In this document: one piece after another, positions 41,491 through 50,076 of the stretch
How the letters are laid out: each line of letters starts with the position of its first letter
How positions within the stretch are numbered: the first letter of the stretch is position 1
DNA from: Brevibacillus brevis NBRC 100599
Lineage (GTDB): Bacteria; Bacillota; Bacilli; Brevibacillales; Brevibacillaceae
Length of the DNA: 64,000 nucleotides
Assembly: GCF_000010165.1 (NCBI RefSeq)
Contig: NC_012491.1
Location: 1,296,001-1,360,000, forward strand
Direction: 5' to 3'
Made by a program: the position numbers and the translations under genes
Notes under the pieces: model-generated
What the model saw: only the letters and a program-made list of their open reading frames with translations
What the model was told of the DNA's origin: nothing
The model's database searches: none

Positions 41491-42453
41491 ATGATGGAAA
41501 GGATGTACATTCCCATGGCATCACCCTATGTTACATTTAATCGCGAGCAGTGGAGTGCTCTGCGGGCTTCCACGCCGTTGACCATATCTGATAACGAGCT
41601 TTCCCTTTTGCAGGGCTTGAATGAGAAAATGTCCATGACCGAAGTCTCCGACATTTATCTTCCCTTGTCCCGTCTGCTGAATTTGTATGTCGGGGGCACG
41701 CAGGAGCTGTACCAGGCGACCCACACTTTTTTAGGGAACCAGGATGGTAAGGTTCCATTCATTATTGGTATAGCAGGCAGTGTGGCTGTGGGCAAAAGTA
41801 CAACGGCTCGCATTTTGCAGACGCTGTTATCCCGCTGGCCGAATCATCCGAAGGTCGATTTGGTAACGACCGATGGATTCCTGTATCCGAACAAGGTTCT
41901 AGAAGACAGAGGAATCATGAAGCGCAAGGGATTCCCGGAGAGTTATGACTTGCGCCGCTTTATCAACTTTTTATCCGATGTAAAATCGGGTTTGCCTGAA
42001 GTGAAAGCGCCAGTTTATTCCCACCTTGTATATGACATCGTGCCAGATGAATGGCAGACCGTCAGACAGCCTGACATTTTGATTGTGGAAGGCTTGAATG
42101 TGCTGCAACCGCCTAGAGGTGACGAAAACGATGCCCGTATTTCCGAGGTCATTGTTTCCGATTTCTTTGACTTCACGATTTACGTTCATGCGGAAGAGAA
42201 ACACATCCTGCAATGGTATGTAGAGCGATTCAAGCTACTGCGTCAGACTGCGTTCTCCGATCCATCCTCGTATTTCAAGCGTTACGCGAGTTTGTCTGAC
42301 GAGGAGGCGACTGAGGTAGCCACCGGTATTTGGACGGAGATCAATGGAGCCAACCTGCGCCAAAACATTTTGCCGACGCGTGTTCGCGCGCAATTGATTT
42401 TGGACAAGGGGCAGAATCATATGGTGCAAAGCGTGAAGCTGCGCAAGCTGTAG
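41491..42453 (+). CDS. coaA: Pantothenate kinase type I
   Basis: The full frame gives 320 residues from ATG 41491. ATG 41515, 11 bases after AAAGGA, is an equally good start that puts [15 protein letters not shown] at the N-terminus as in other CoaA proteins. The P-loop is [11 protein letters not shown] (about 95-105). Further signatures are [45 protein letters not shown] and a [13 protein letters not shown] Walker-B-like strand. CoaA phosphorylates pantothenate, the first and controlled step of coenzyme A synthesis. The TudS-like gene lies 26 bases downstream and may be co-transcribed. Confidence 0.95.
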   Translation: MMERMYIPMASPYVTFNREQWSALRASTPLTISDNELSLLQGLNEKMSMTEVSDIYLPLSRLLNLYVGGTQELYQATHTFLGNQDGKVPFIIGIAGSVAVGKSTTARILQTLLSRWPNHPKVDLVTTDGFLYPNKVLEDRGIMKRKGFPESYDLRRFINFLSDVKSGLPEVKAPVYSHLVYDIVPDEWQTVRQPDILIVEGLNVLQPPRGDENDARISEVIVSDFFDFTIYVHAEEKHILQWYVERFKLLRQTAFSDPSSYFKRYASLSDEEATEVATGIWTEINGANLRQNILPTRVRAQLILDKGQNHMVQSVKLRKL

Positions 42454-42479
42454 ATAGATAAAAGGGGGAGACGGTTGTC

Positions 42480-42932
42480 ATGAAAGTGATTAGTGCCTGT
42501 TTGATCGGCTGTGAATGCCGTTACGATCAGAAGTCATGCTTGGACCAAGAGCTGGAGCAATTGCTTCGGGAAGGAAAGGCTATTCCTGTCTGTCCTGAAC
42601 AGCTGGGAGGATTGCCAACACCACGACCACCAGCAGAAATCATCGGGGGGACTGGAGAAGATGTTCTGGATGGCAAAGCACGCATCATAGACGACACTGG
42701 CCAAGATGTCACCGAGGAATTTTTGATGGGGGCGAACCAAGCGCTAAAGCTGGCGAAAACGGTTGGAGCCACATCCGCCATCTTAAAAGAAAACAGCCCG
42801 TCCTGTGGAAGCTCCTACGTTTACGATGGCAGCTTTTCCGGGAAAAAAGTGCCGGGTGTCGGGCTGACGGCGGCGCTGTTTCGCAGAAACGGGATTGAGG
42901 TAACATCCGAGGCGAAAGCAACCAATGAATAA
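42480..42932 (+). CDS. DUF523 family, TudS-like 2-thiouracil desulfidase candidate
   Basis: ATG 42480 follows AAAAGGGGGAGACGGTTGTC. The 150 residues have MKVISACLIGCECRYD, PVCPEQLGGLPTPRPPAEI and ILKENSPSCGSSYVYDGSF. The Cys at 7, 11, 39 and about 110 are those proposed to ligate an iron-sulfur cluster in TudS. DUF523 proteins occur widely in Firmicutes; several act on thiolated nucleobases such as 2-thiouracil. There is no sign of a fused DUF1722 domain. It is probably in the coaA operon and is closed by its own terminator. Confidence 0.85.
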   Translation: MKVISACLIGCECRYDQKSCLDQELEQLLREGKAIPVCPEQLGGLPTPRPPAEIIGGTGEDVLDGKARIIDDTGQDVTEEFLMGANQALKLAKTVGATSAILKENSPSCGSSYVYDGSFSGKKVPGVGLTAALFRRNGIEVTSEAKATNE

Positions 42933-42936
42933 CACG

Positions 42937-42966
42937 GGGGGACGCGATGGACAGCGTCCCCTTTTT
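42937..42966. terminator. Terminator between convergent genes
   Basis: GGGGACGC pairs with GCGTCCCC across a short loop, followed by TTTTT. It overlaps the 3' end of the BCCT gene on the other strand. Confidence 0.85.
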
Positions 42967-44488
42967 ACAACTCCTTCAACAACCTCTCCAGCTTCTTCTG
43001 CTGATCCTTCCGTTTCTTTTTCGCAATCCGGTCTTCTTCCTGTAGTGCCATGACAAGGGAAAAGCACATCAGGACCATGATGACGGTAAAGGGTAGCGCT
43101 GCCACAATGGAGGCTGTCTGTAGTCCTTCTAAGCCGCCGCTTAACAATAGAACGATCGCGATTGCGGATTGGAGGACGCCCCAGGTGATTTTTACCCGAT
43201 TCGAGGGGTCCAGGTTGCCATCAGATGACAGCATGCCGAGCACGAAAATAGCTGAATCCGCTGACGTGATAAAAAACGTGATGATCAACAGAATCGCAAC
43301 GACAGCGAGAATGTATCCCATAGGCAACTGCTCCAGTGCGAGGAACAACGCAGTCGAGATGTCGCTTTGTACCGCTGCTCCTATAGGCGCTTGATCAAAA
43401 ATTTCGAGATGAAGGGCAGTCCCGCCAAACACCGAAAACCAAATAAAGCTCAACAAGCTCGGAACGAGCATCACGCAAATGACGAATTCCTTGATCGTGC
43501 GACCTTTGGAGACGCGTGCGATAAACATGCCGACGAACGGCGCCCAGGCAATCCACCACGACCAGTAAAACAGCGTCCAGTTTGCTACCCATGTCCCTTG
43601 TGTAAAAGGGGTCAGCCGCAAGCTCATCGAGATGAGGTTGTTCAAATAACTGCCCAGCGTGCTGGTGAAGGCGTCAAAAATAAACGAAGTTGGTCCCAAT
43701 ACGAGCGTTAGTAGGAGGAGCAACAAGGCGAATACGAGATTCGTATTGCTCAAATACTTGATCCCCCGATCTAGTCCGGTCGTAGCGGAGAGCAGAAATA
43801 GCACGGTAATCAAGGAAATAATGACGATTTGCACGGTGGTGCTGGACGGCAGTCCGAAGAGGTGAGACAAGCCTCCGTTTATTTGCAGAGTTCCGAGGCC
43901 AAGTGAGGTCGCGACACCGAATGCCGTGGCGATGACAGCCAAAATATCGATCCCTTTTCCGAGCGGTCCGTGTATGCGTTCACCGAACAACGGGCCAAAG
44001 GTGGAGGAAATCAAGCCCTTCGCACCTTTGCGAAATTGAAAATACGCGAGAGTGAGCGCGATGAGAGCGTAGATCCCCCAAGGATGCAGGCCCCAGTGAA
44101 AAAACGCATAGCGCAGAGCAGTTTGTGCGGCTTCGGTCGTTTGCCCAGTCACACCTGCTGGCGGAGCGAAGTAATGAGAGACGGGCTCTGCCACTCCCCA
44201 AAAGACAAGACCGATCCCCATCCCAGCAGAAAACAACATAGCAAACCAGGTAGGGAGCGAATATTCCGGCTCGTCATCGTCGCTCCCCAAAGGGATTTGT
44301 CCGTATCTGCTAAAGGCAAGGAAGATGCAAAAGATCAGAAAACCGAAAGTCACGATTAAATAAAACCAGCCAAAATTCGTCGTGGTCACTTTCAGGACTT
44401 GAGAAGCCGCAGCGGCGAAAAGCTCCGGAGAAATCGCGCCGAACAGCACAATAACAAATACAATGACCAAGGATATCAGGAAAGTCAT
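42965..44488 (-). CDS. BCCT-family transporter (glycine betaine/choline/carnitine)
   Basis: ATG 44488 follows CCGGGAGGATAAAG on the minus strand. The 507-residue protein has 12 predicted membrane helices, the BCCT signatures GMGIGLVFWGVAEPVSHYF and FYWSWWIAWAPFVGMFIARVS, and a basic C-terminal tail (KKKRKDQQKKLERLLKEL) like the osmosensing tail of BetP-type carriers. Such carriers bring in betaine-like osmolytes with Na+ or H+. The divergently read purine permease is beyond the LysR gene. The LysR regulator lies upstream on the same strand and may control it. The exact substrate is not deducible. Confidence 0.93.
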   Translation of the reverse strand: MTFLISLVIVFVIVLFGAISPELFAAAASQVLKVTTTNFGWFYLIVTFGFLIFCIFLAFSRYGQIPLGSDDDEPEYSLPTWFAMLFSAGMGIGLVFWGVAEPVSHYFAPPAGVTGQTTEAAQTALRYAFFHWGLHPWGIYALIALTLAYFQFRKGAKGLISSTFGPLFGERIHGPLGKGIDILAVIATAFGVATSLGLGTLQINGGLSHLFGLPSSTTVQIVIISLITVLFLLSATTGLDRGIKYLSNTNLVFALLLLLLTLVLGPTSFIFDAFTSTLGSYLNNLISMSLRLTPFTQGTWVANWTLFYWSWWIAWAPFVGMFIARVSKGRTIKEFVICVMLVPSLLSFIWFSVFGGTALHLEIFDQAPIGAAVQSDISTALFLALEQLPMGYILAVVAILLIITFFITSADSAIFVLGMLSSDGNLDPSNRVKITWGVLQSAIAIVLLLSGGLEGLQTASIVAALPFTVIMVLMCFSLVMALQEEDRIAKKKRKDQQKKLERLLKEL

Positions 44489-44580
44489 CTTTATCCTCCC
44501 GGGAATCTACAAGAAATGGTAATAGTTATCATCCCGCGGGATTTCCAAGATTATTCCGGATGGACCGCCCTTGAATGGAA

Positions 44581-45453
44581 TTACAATGAAAACGTCTCGA
44601 TAAACCGATTCGCTGCTTTGGACAAATGGCGTCCAGACTGCCAAACGACAGCAGCGGAAGAATAAATGGAAGTTCCGGAGAGTCGAATCCCGCGAATTTG
44701 TTCGCTCTGATGCGTTTCCCACGCCGAGATGGGGACGATGGAGGAACCGACCGAGGAGGCGACCATGCTGACGATGAGAGAGATGTCCGGGCACTCGCAG
44801 ATGACGTGTGGTTCCACGCCTAGACGGGAGAATTCCTTGATAATCAAGTCGTAAATGCCCAATCCTGGCGTGCTCGGCATGATGAGTGGGAGCTCGGCGA
44901 TTTCGCGCATTTCGATTGCTTTTCGATCGGCATAGGGGGAGGTGGCAGGAACGATGAGCACAAAATCCTCTTCCTCCAGCGGAATCATGGTGCAGTTGTT
45001 CAACGAGTGGGGAAGGCGTACGATAGCGACTTCTATGGTTCTTCGCTCCAGCCACTGATTGAGAAGCTGCGTATCGCCTTTCCAAATTTTATAGGTGATG
45101 AGCGGGTATTTTTGCTGAAATACACGAATTTGTTCTGGCAGGCGATAGGCCGACAGTGCACTGACACCGATGGAAAGTGTCCCACGAATGCCTTCGCCTG
45201 TTTCTTTTACCTCGGAGAGGGCTTCCTCCATTTGATGAACGATATTAAGCGCCTGTTTATAAAGAGTGATGCCTGCTTCTGTCAGGACTATTTGTTTTCC
45301 TGAGCGCTCAACAAGCATGGTTCCGAGCTCCTCCTCCATTTGCTTCAGCTGCTGACTCAAAGGCGGCTGGGCCATGTTCAGTCTTTTAGCCGCCCCCGTT
45401 ATCTGACCCTCTTCTGCTATGGCGATAAAGTAACGCAGTTGCCGAATATCCAC
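44581..45453 (-). CDS. LysR-family transcriptional regulator
   Basis: GTG 45453 is chosen because AAGGG lies seven bases before it; the TTG two codons earlier is too close to that site. The 290-residue protein has the N-terminal winged helix-turn-helix (DIRQLRYFIAIAEEGQITGAAKRLNMAQPPLSQQLKQ) and an effector-binding domain of two lobes (GTLSIGVSALSAYRLPEQI, FVLIVPATSPYADRKAIEMRE). LysR regulators usually act on a divergent or adjacent gene, here the purine permease (divergent) or the BCCT carrier (92 bases downstream). The intergenic palindromic AT-rich region is the likely binding site. Confidence 0.9.
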   Translation of the reverse strand: MDIRQLRYFIAIAEEGQITGAAKRLNMAQPPLSQQLKQMEEELGTMLVERSGKQIVLTEAGITLYKQALNIVHQMEEALSEVKETGEGIRGTLSIGVSALSAYRLPEQIRVFQQKYPLITYKIWKGDTQLLNQWLERRTIEVAIVRLPHSLNNCTMIPLEEEDFVLIVPATSPYADRKAIEMREIAELPLIMPSTPGLGIYDLIIKEFSRLGVEPHVICECPDISLIVSMVASSVGSSIVPISAWETHQSEQIRGIRLSGTSIYSSAAVVWQSGRHLSKAANRFIETFSL

Positions 45454-45486
45454 ACACAAGCCCTTCTTTCCCTACGAGAATGGTTC

Positions 45487-45553
45487 CATATGAAAACGAT
45501 ATGAAAATTAGATTTTATGGATATTTTTCATATTGATGATGCTATGATAGCAT
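45487..45553. promoter_or_regulatory. Divergent LysR/permease control region
   Basis: CATATGAAAA and ATATGAAAAT face TTTTTCATATTG in inverted orientation, and ATGCTAT-G-ATAGCAT (45539-45553) is a perfect 15-base palindrome overlapping a TATGAT -10-like box. Palindromes with A/T cores are typical LysR sites. Confidence 0.45.
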
Positions 45554-45609
45554 GTTACCTGTGAATCTTCACTTCATGGAATAGACATAAAGGAAAGAAG
45601 GGAAAATCT

Positions 45610-46902
45610 GTGCGTACGTGGATGGAAAAGCTATTTCACTTGCGCGCTTACGACACGACGTTTCAAAGGGAACTCATCGCCGGATTTATTGGCTTTGTCA
45701 CCATTGTCTACATTGTTGCCGTAAACGCTTCGATTTTAAATGATGCTGGAATACCGATGGAAGCAGGCATTCTGGCGACTGTGTTGACGGCATTTATCGG
45801 GTCACTTCTCATGGCCTTTTGGGCAAATGCTCCTATTATTCTCGTTCCCGGCATGGGGATTAACGCTCTGTTTACGTTCACATTATGCCAATCCATGGGC
45901 CTCACTTGGCAACAAGCGTTGGCTGCTGTTTTTGTTTCGGGTCTGATCTTTACTGTGATTGCCTTTACCAAGGCTGCGACGATATTGTCCAATGCGATTC
46001 CCGCTTCACTAAAAGAAGCGATTACCGTAGGGATTGGGTTGTTCTTAACCTTCATCGGTCTGCAAAAAGGCGGGCTGATCGTCATGAATCCGTCTACGTT
46101 TGTCGCGCTGGGTGACTTGTCCAGCCCGCATGTGATCGTCACGCTGATTACTTTGATTGTTACGTTGATTTTGTTTGTTCGAAATGTACCAGGCAACTTC
46201 CTGATCGGAATTGCGGTTGGTACAGGACTTGGCTTTTTGTTCGGGATTGTCGAACCAGGAGGGGGAGGGACGTTCTCGTTCGCGGATTACGGAAGCGTAT
46301 TTGCGGGTCTTTCCTTTTCAGCCATTTGGGCGTTGCCATTTTGGATCGCGACCTTCTCATTGGCGATGGTCATCGTCTTTGAAAATATTGGCTTGATTCA
46401 TGGGCATACCTCGATGCTTGGACAGCCGCAGAAGTTCAGACGTTCGCTGCAAGCAAATGCGTTGTCGGCTGCTATCTCTGGCATTTTGGGATCCAGCCCG
46501 ACGGTTTCGACGGTGGAGACCGCGGCAGGAATCGCAGCGGGAGGAAGGACGGGACTGACCGCACTTGTAACAGGTACCTTGTTCCTGCTCTCACTTGGTT
46601 TGCTTCCTGTCATCAAAATGATTCCAGATGGAGCGATTGCTCCAGTGCTCATCATCATTGGCGCACTGATGCTGCAAAACGTACAGAATATCAATTTGAA
46701 GGACTTCTCGGAAGGCTTCCCTGCTTTTTTGATCATCGCAATTATTCCGTTGTCCTACAGCATTGTAGATGGAATTGCGTTTGGATTCGTAGCGTATCCG
46801 CTCATGAAGCTCGCTTTGGGCAAACGTCGCGAAGTGCCTGCGCTCATGTACGTCATCGCGGGATTGTTCTTGCTGAATCTCATGCTGCCGATCTTCACAT
46901 AA
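45610..46902 (+). CDS. AzgA/PbuG-type purine permease (NCS2)
   Basis: GTG 45610 follows GGAAAGAAGGGAAAATCT. The 430-residue protein has about 12-14 membrane helices and the AzgA signatures RELIAGFIGFVTIVYIVAVN, FWANAPIILVPGMGINALFTF and the second half SAAISGILGSSPTVSTVETAAG. This subgroup transports guanine, hypoxanthine or adenine with H+. No purine riboswitch is visible upstream; control is more likely through the divergent LysR regulator. A terminator follows its stop directly. Confidence 0.92.
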   Translation: MRTWMEKLFHLRAYDTTFQRELIAGFIGFVTIVYIVAVNASILNDAGIPMEAGILATVLTAFIGSLLMAFWANAPIILVPGMGINALFTFTLCQSMGLTWQQALAAVFVSGLIFTVIAFTKAATILSNAIPASLKEAITVGIGLFLTFIGLQKGGLIVMNPSTFVALGDLSSPHVIVTLITLIVTLILFVRNVPGNFLIGIAVGTGLGFLFGIVEPGGGGTFSFADYGSVFAGLSFSAIWALPFWIATFSLAMVIVFENIGLIHGHTSMLGQPQKFRRSLQANALSAAISGILGSSPTVSTVETAAGIAAGGRTGLTALVTGTLFLLSLGLLPVIKMIPDGAIAPVLIIIGALMLQNVQNINLKDFSEGFPAFLIIAIIPLSYSIVDGIAFGFVAYPLMKLALGKRREVPALMYVIAGLFLLNLMLPIFT

Positions 46903-46914
46903 AAGAGTAGTTTT

Positions 46915-46940
46915 CCCTCGACTTGGGTCGGGGGTTTTTT
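46915..46940 (+). terminator. Terminator of the purine permease
   Basis: CCCTCGAC pairs with GTCGGGGG around TTGG, followed by TTTTTT. Confidence 0.85.
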
Positions 46941-47028
46941 CGTTCTGTTCTCTAGAAAGTGGCGGAAGGGTTGTAGAGGAGAAGCAAAAAAGATTTGCGA
47001 AGCTGTAAGTGGAAAACCTACCTAAGAA

Positions 47029-47066
47029 CAAAAAAAGTCCCTTTGCCTATGAGAGAGGCAAAGGGA
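47029..47066 (-). terminator. Terminator of the secreted protein gene (minus strand)
   Basis: TCCCTTTGCC (47038-47047) and GGCAAAGGGA (47057-47066) form a perfect 10-bp stem. On the minus strand it is followed by a run of T, 24 bases after the stop of the next gene. Confidence 0.85.
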
Positions 47067-47089
47067 TTATTCGTGGAGAGATGCGGTGA

Positions 47090-48160
47090 TTATCGTTTTA
47101 CCAGCGTAAACGCTTGTTTTACTTGGTCCAGAGACATCATCAGAGGGATGAATTTCTTCCCTTCTTTGCTTGCTGGGTCAAATACGGAGTCTTGTGGCAA
47201 GCTTACTACATAAACCGTGTTGGTTGCTTGGTTACGTGCAATTTCGACACCGATTGGCGGCTCGTCCGGGTTGTTCAGTTTTTTCCAGTCATTCAGGTCA
47301 AACGCAGTGATAACGACAGCAGTTGCACGATCTTCTGCTTTGTCAGTATTGAAGATGAAGCGGGTTACGCTCTTTGCTTCTGGCAAGAATTCGTCTGCAT
47401 GTGGGCCGGTTTTTTCCTCGACAAGGATATTGCCGTTCCAAGATTTTGGACCTTTAAAAGCAAAGGCAGAGTCTTGGCTTTTGAAAGTATCATGATAGAC
47501 TTCGAGTGGTGTTACAGCTGGTTCGAAGTTGGCACTCATCAACTCCCACTTGCTTTGGTTCCACTTCCATTTGGACTTGAGGTAGCCGCGAACATCTGCA
47601 TTGTAATCACCAGTCAGACGCTCTGTACCTTCCAGTACGTAGAGACCATTCTTATTTAGATCAATTGGTTTCAGTTCGACGAAGTCCGCTCCGACTACAC
47701 CTGCTTTGTTTTTATCCAGACCTGGCAGGCTGAGCTCTTTCGCTTTTTCATCTTTAACGGTGTAGATGTGATTGGTTGTGTAGCCGCCGCTTCCGCCTGT
47801 GCTTGCAGTAACCATGATCTCATCTTTTTTATCGTAAGTGAAATCTTGAACGGAGAGCTTCGGCTCGTAGCCGCTGTCCTTCACGTCAATGGTAAAAGAT
47901 TTCTTCGTTTTGCCATCTGTTACTTTGATAGTGAGATCCTTCACGTATGGGCTGTTTTTCTCTTTTTTTCCGTACAGAACGACTGTGTCTACGGTCTTGT
48001 CACCCGTTACGTCTGCTGTTTTTTTCGTAATCTCTTGCAAGCCTTTTGGTGTAGCAGTTGTGTTGTTGGCATCTGCTGTAATGGCGTACCCACCAGTGAA
48101 AAGTGCAGAAGTAAGTACCGTTCCTGTTACGAGTTTGTTCAAGTGTTTCAAGTGTTTCAT
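47090..48160 (-). CDS. Secreted protein of unknown function, repeat-like beta structure
   Basis: ATG 48160 follows GGGGAGGAGATTCATCAC on the minus strand. The 356-residue precursor has a signal peptide (MKHLKHLNKLVTGTVLTSALFTGGYAITADA). A mature part starts with an LTGDKTVDTVVLYGKKEKN-type segment resembling FG-GAP/VCBS-like repeats (ADVTGDKTVDTVVLYG, PIDLNKNGLYVLEG, LTGDYNADVRGYL). A beta-rich C-terminal half follows (EEKTGPHADEFLPEAKSVTR). It should be exported to the wall or medium. No enzyme motif is seen. It is monocistronic. Confidence 0.78.
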   Translation of the reverse strand: MKHLKHLNKLVTGTVLTSALFTGGYAITADANNTTATPKGLQEITKKTADVTGDKTVDTVVLYGKKEKNSPYVKDLTIKVTDGKTKKSFTIDVKDSGYEPKLSVQDFTYDKKDEIMVTASTGGSGGYTTNHIYTVKDEKAKELSLPGLDKNKAGVVGADFVELKPIDLNKNGLYVLEGTERLTGDYNADVRGYLKSKWKWNQSKWELMSANFEPAVTPLEVYHDTFKSQDSAFAFKGPKSWNGNILVEEKTGPHADEFLPEAKSVTRFIFNTDKAEDRATAVVITAFDLNDWKKLNNPDEPPIGVEIARNQATNTVYVVSLPQDSVFDPASKEGKKFIPLMMSLDQVKQAFTLVKR

Positions 48161-48311
48161 GTGATGAATCTCCTCCCCAGTCTTGCTGACTGATCATGAT
48201 GAAAAGTGTCGTTTGTGCTTGTCCTTGCTATATGTTCATTATGTACGATAGGGTGGATGCATTGGTTACAGACTATCGACATAATTCCTACAAATCAGTA
48301 ACAGGTAAAGG

Positions 48312-49268
48312 TTAAGGTGCTAGTAGGTTGCTCGCTTCTTTTAGCAGTGCCTCGCTGCTTTGCTCCAACAGCATGGGATAGAGACGTGTTTTGTCTGGAG
48401 CTAGCGCGAGGAGCTGATCATATACCGCAGCGGAGGCATAGAGCAAATCAGAATCGTGGATAATCTGGTGCAAGGAGCGTTCATCAGCGAATCCTGCGGT
48501 CATGTGTTGAATCTGTTCGATACCTGCCTCTTGTACACGTCCTGCCATCCATTCCCCGCCTTTCTTTCCGAGACAAACAAACCCAACTGCACGGCCTGCC
48601 TCCAAGCGAGCGATCTCCAAAAGGGTGCTCGTCTGGGCATTTGCTCCAATGATGAGGACTGATTTGTGATAACGAGCAGCTAATTCTTTTACTTCTTCTG
48701 CATGGTTGACGGTGGTAACAATTTGGTCGGCATCTTGTAAGGCAGAGAGTACATCTGAATGGTTTTCAAGATAGGCAACCTGAATGGAGTGACCGATGAT
48801 GTCTTCTATTTTCTTACGATAAAAAGGATGATCATGCTCGTGACATTCCACCAAGAGCCATCGGGATTCTTTTTTGGACCGGGAAAGAAACAAGTGTCCG
48901 TAAGCAATGGAAGCAAGCATCAGCTCATCCAGCGAAAACGGAAGCTGCTGTGCTTCAGTCAGGATGGTTTTGGCGTGATCATAAAGCGATTGCTGACGCA
49001 TGCGAAAGGCAGCAATCACAGCTTTGTCGGCGATAGAGGTACCACGACCCTTTTGCATATGGACGAGACCTTCATCCCGTAGCTGTGTGTATACAGCATT
49101 AATGGTGTTGCGGTTGACTTGCAGCTGATCGGCTAATTGGGCAGCAGGTGGTAGCATTTCGCCCGGTTGAAGGTGTCCAAGGCCAATGAGAAGCTTCAAT
49201 TGTTCTTTGATTTGCACATGGATCGGGATTGGAAAGTCCGCATTTAGCCGCACAAGTGATTGAGTCAT
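48312..49268 (-). CDS. GntR-family transcriptional regulator
   Basis: ATG 49268 follows GTGAGGCGAATATCC on the minus strand; the GTG 15 bases earlier is inside that site. The 318-residue protein has a GntR winged helix (PIHVQIKEQLKLLIGLGHLQPGEMLPPAAQLADQLQVNRNTINAVYTQLRDEGLV). A C-terminal part of about 230 residues is not the usual UTRA, FCD or MocR aminotransferase domain; parts (LLVECHEHDHPFYRKKIEDII, GFVCLGKKGGEWMAGRVQ) look like an alpha/beta ligand-binding fold. It probably represses the divergent HPP gene and the Crp-type gene through the shared palindrome. Confidence 0.85.
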   Translation of the reverse strand: MTQSLVRLNADFPIPIHVQIKEQLKLLIGLGHLQPGEMLPPAAQLADQLQVNRNTINAVYTQLRDEGLVHMQKGRGTSIADKAVIAAFRMRQQSLYDHAKTILTEAQQLPFSLDELMLASIAYGHLFLSRSKKESRWLLVECHEHDHPFYRKKIEDIIGHSIQVAYLENHSDVLSALQDADQIVTTVNHAEEVKELAARYHKSVLIIGANAQTSTLLEIARLEAGRAVGFVCLGKKGGEWMAGRVQEAGIEQIQHMTAGFADERSLHQIIHDSDLLYASAAVYDQLLALAPDKTRLYPMLLEQSSEALLKEASNLLAP

Positions 49269-49321
49269 GGATATTCGCCTCACAGTTTGGGGTTTGTATT
49301 TTATTTTACTAAATATCTAGG

Positions 49322-49331
49322 TAACTAGCTA
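49322..49331. promoter_or_regulatory. Candidate GntR operator 1
   Basis: TAACTAGCTA inside TAGGTAACTAGCTATT lies between the gntR and HPP genes and is nearly palindromic. A better copy (TAACTAGTTA in ATAGGTAACTAGTTATT) is at 50044. Confidence 0.6.
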
Positions 49332-49407
49332 TTATTTATGTTTTTGTAAGATAGCTTACAGAACAAGGAAGGGCCACTTGCTACGATGTGAGCAGGAGGT
49401 GGCTGTG

Positions 49408-49935
49408 ATGAATGGTGAATGGAGCATAAAGGATTTTGTAGCCAAAATGAAGGGGAGAAGTAGAACGCCCTTGAAAATATCTGGCTCAGTTGCTTTGATT
49501 GGGGGCCTTGGCGGATTAGTGACGATAGGGGTACTGGGCATGCTGACGGAATTAACTACTGCGGTCTGGTTGATGGCTTCATTTGGAGCAAGCTGTGTGC
49601 TTGCTTTTGTGGCCTGGGATTCGCCGTTATCTCAGCCGCGCAATATCATCGGAGGGCATTTTTTCACCAGCTTGGTTGGCGTTCTACTCTATCAAATAGG
49701 CGGATCGCAGCTGTGGGTAGTAGCTCTAAGTGTCGGTCTTGCGATTGTCGCCATGCATGTGACGAAAACGACGCATCCTCCTGCAGGCGCCAATCCGATC
49801 GTCATTGTCATGGATGGCAAGGGGTGGGAGTTTTTATTGTCTCCGGTACTCATAGGTGCAGTAGTGGTTGTGCTGATTGCTCTGTTCGTTAATAACATGC
49901 ATAAGAAACGTGCTTATCCTGTGTTTTGGGTATAG
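49408..49935 (+). CDS. HPP family integral membrane protein
   Basis: ATG 49408 follows GCAGGAGGTGGCTGTG. The 175-residue protein has four or five membrane helices and the HPP signature THPPAGANPIV (about 122-132) after a LSQPRNIIGGHFFTSLVG loop. HPP proteins in cyanobacteria and chloroplasts transport nitrite; in Firmicutes the role is untested. It is divergent from GntR and shares an operator-like palindrome with it. The Crp-type gene follows after a terminator. Confidence 0.88.
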   Translation: MNGEWSIKDFVAKMKGRSRTPLKISGSVALIGGLGGLVTIGVLGMLTELTTAVWLMASFGASCVLAFVAWDSPLSQPRNIIGGHFFTSLVGVLLYQIGGSQLWVVALSVGLAIVAMHVTKTTHPPAGANPIVIVMDGKGWEFLLSPVLIGAVVVVLIALFVNNMHKKRAYPVFWV

Positions 49936-49951
49936 CAGTATTAAGGTAAGA

Positions 49952-49984
49952 GATGGCCGCCTTTTATGAGGTGGTCATTTTTTC
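49952..49984 (+). terminator. Terminator after the HPP gene
   Basis: ATGGCCGCC pairs with GGTGGTCAT with wobble pairs, followed by TTTTTT. Confidence 0.8.
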
Positions 49985-50043
49985 ATGGAGGAGGAAGAGG
50001 GAGAGGTGATTGACAAATAGATCTAAATACATAAAAGTATAGG

Positions 50044-50053
50044 TAACTAGTTA
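50044..50053. promoter_or_regulatory. Candidate GntR operator 2
   Basis: TAACTAGTTA is a perfect palindrome in the context ATAGGTAACTAGTTATT, 24 bases before the Crp-type gene and just downstream of a TTGACA box (50010-50015). It matches the palindrome between gntR and the HPP gene. Confidence 0.62.
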
Positions 50054-50076
50054 TTTGGGATGGCGAGGGTTGCATC

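Noticed and set aside
41340-41492. Minus-strand 50-codon frame before coaA
   Set aside because: The sequence reads somewhat protein-like but has no ribosome site and no recognisable family; kept only as intergenic debris.
45460-45609. Purine riboswitch in front of the AzgA-type permease
   Set aside because: The conserved purine-aptamer loops are not visible; the region instead holds inverted AT-rich motifs and a palindrome suited to LysR binding.
47114-47659. 181-codon plus-strand frame opposite the secreted protein gene
   Set aside because: It lies entirely antisense to a gene with signal peptide, ribosome site and terminator, and its Cys/Phe/Trp-rich composition is typical of a shadow frame.
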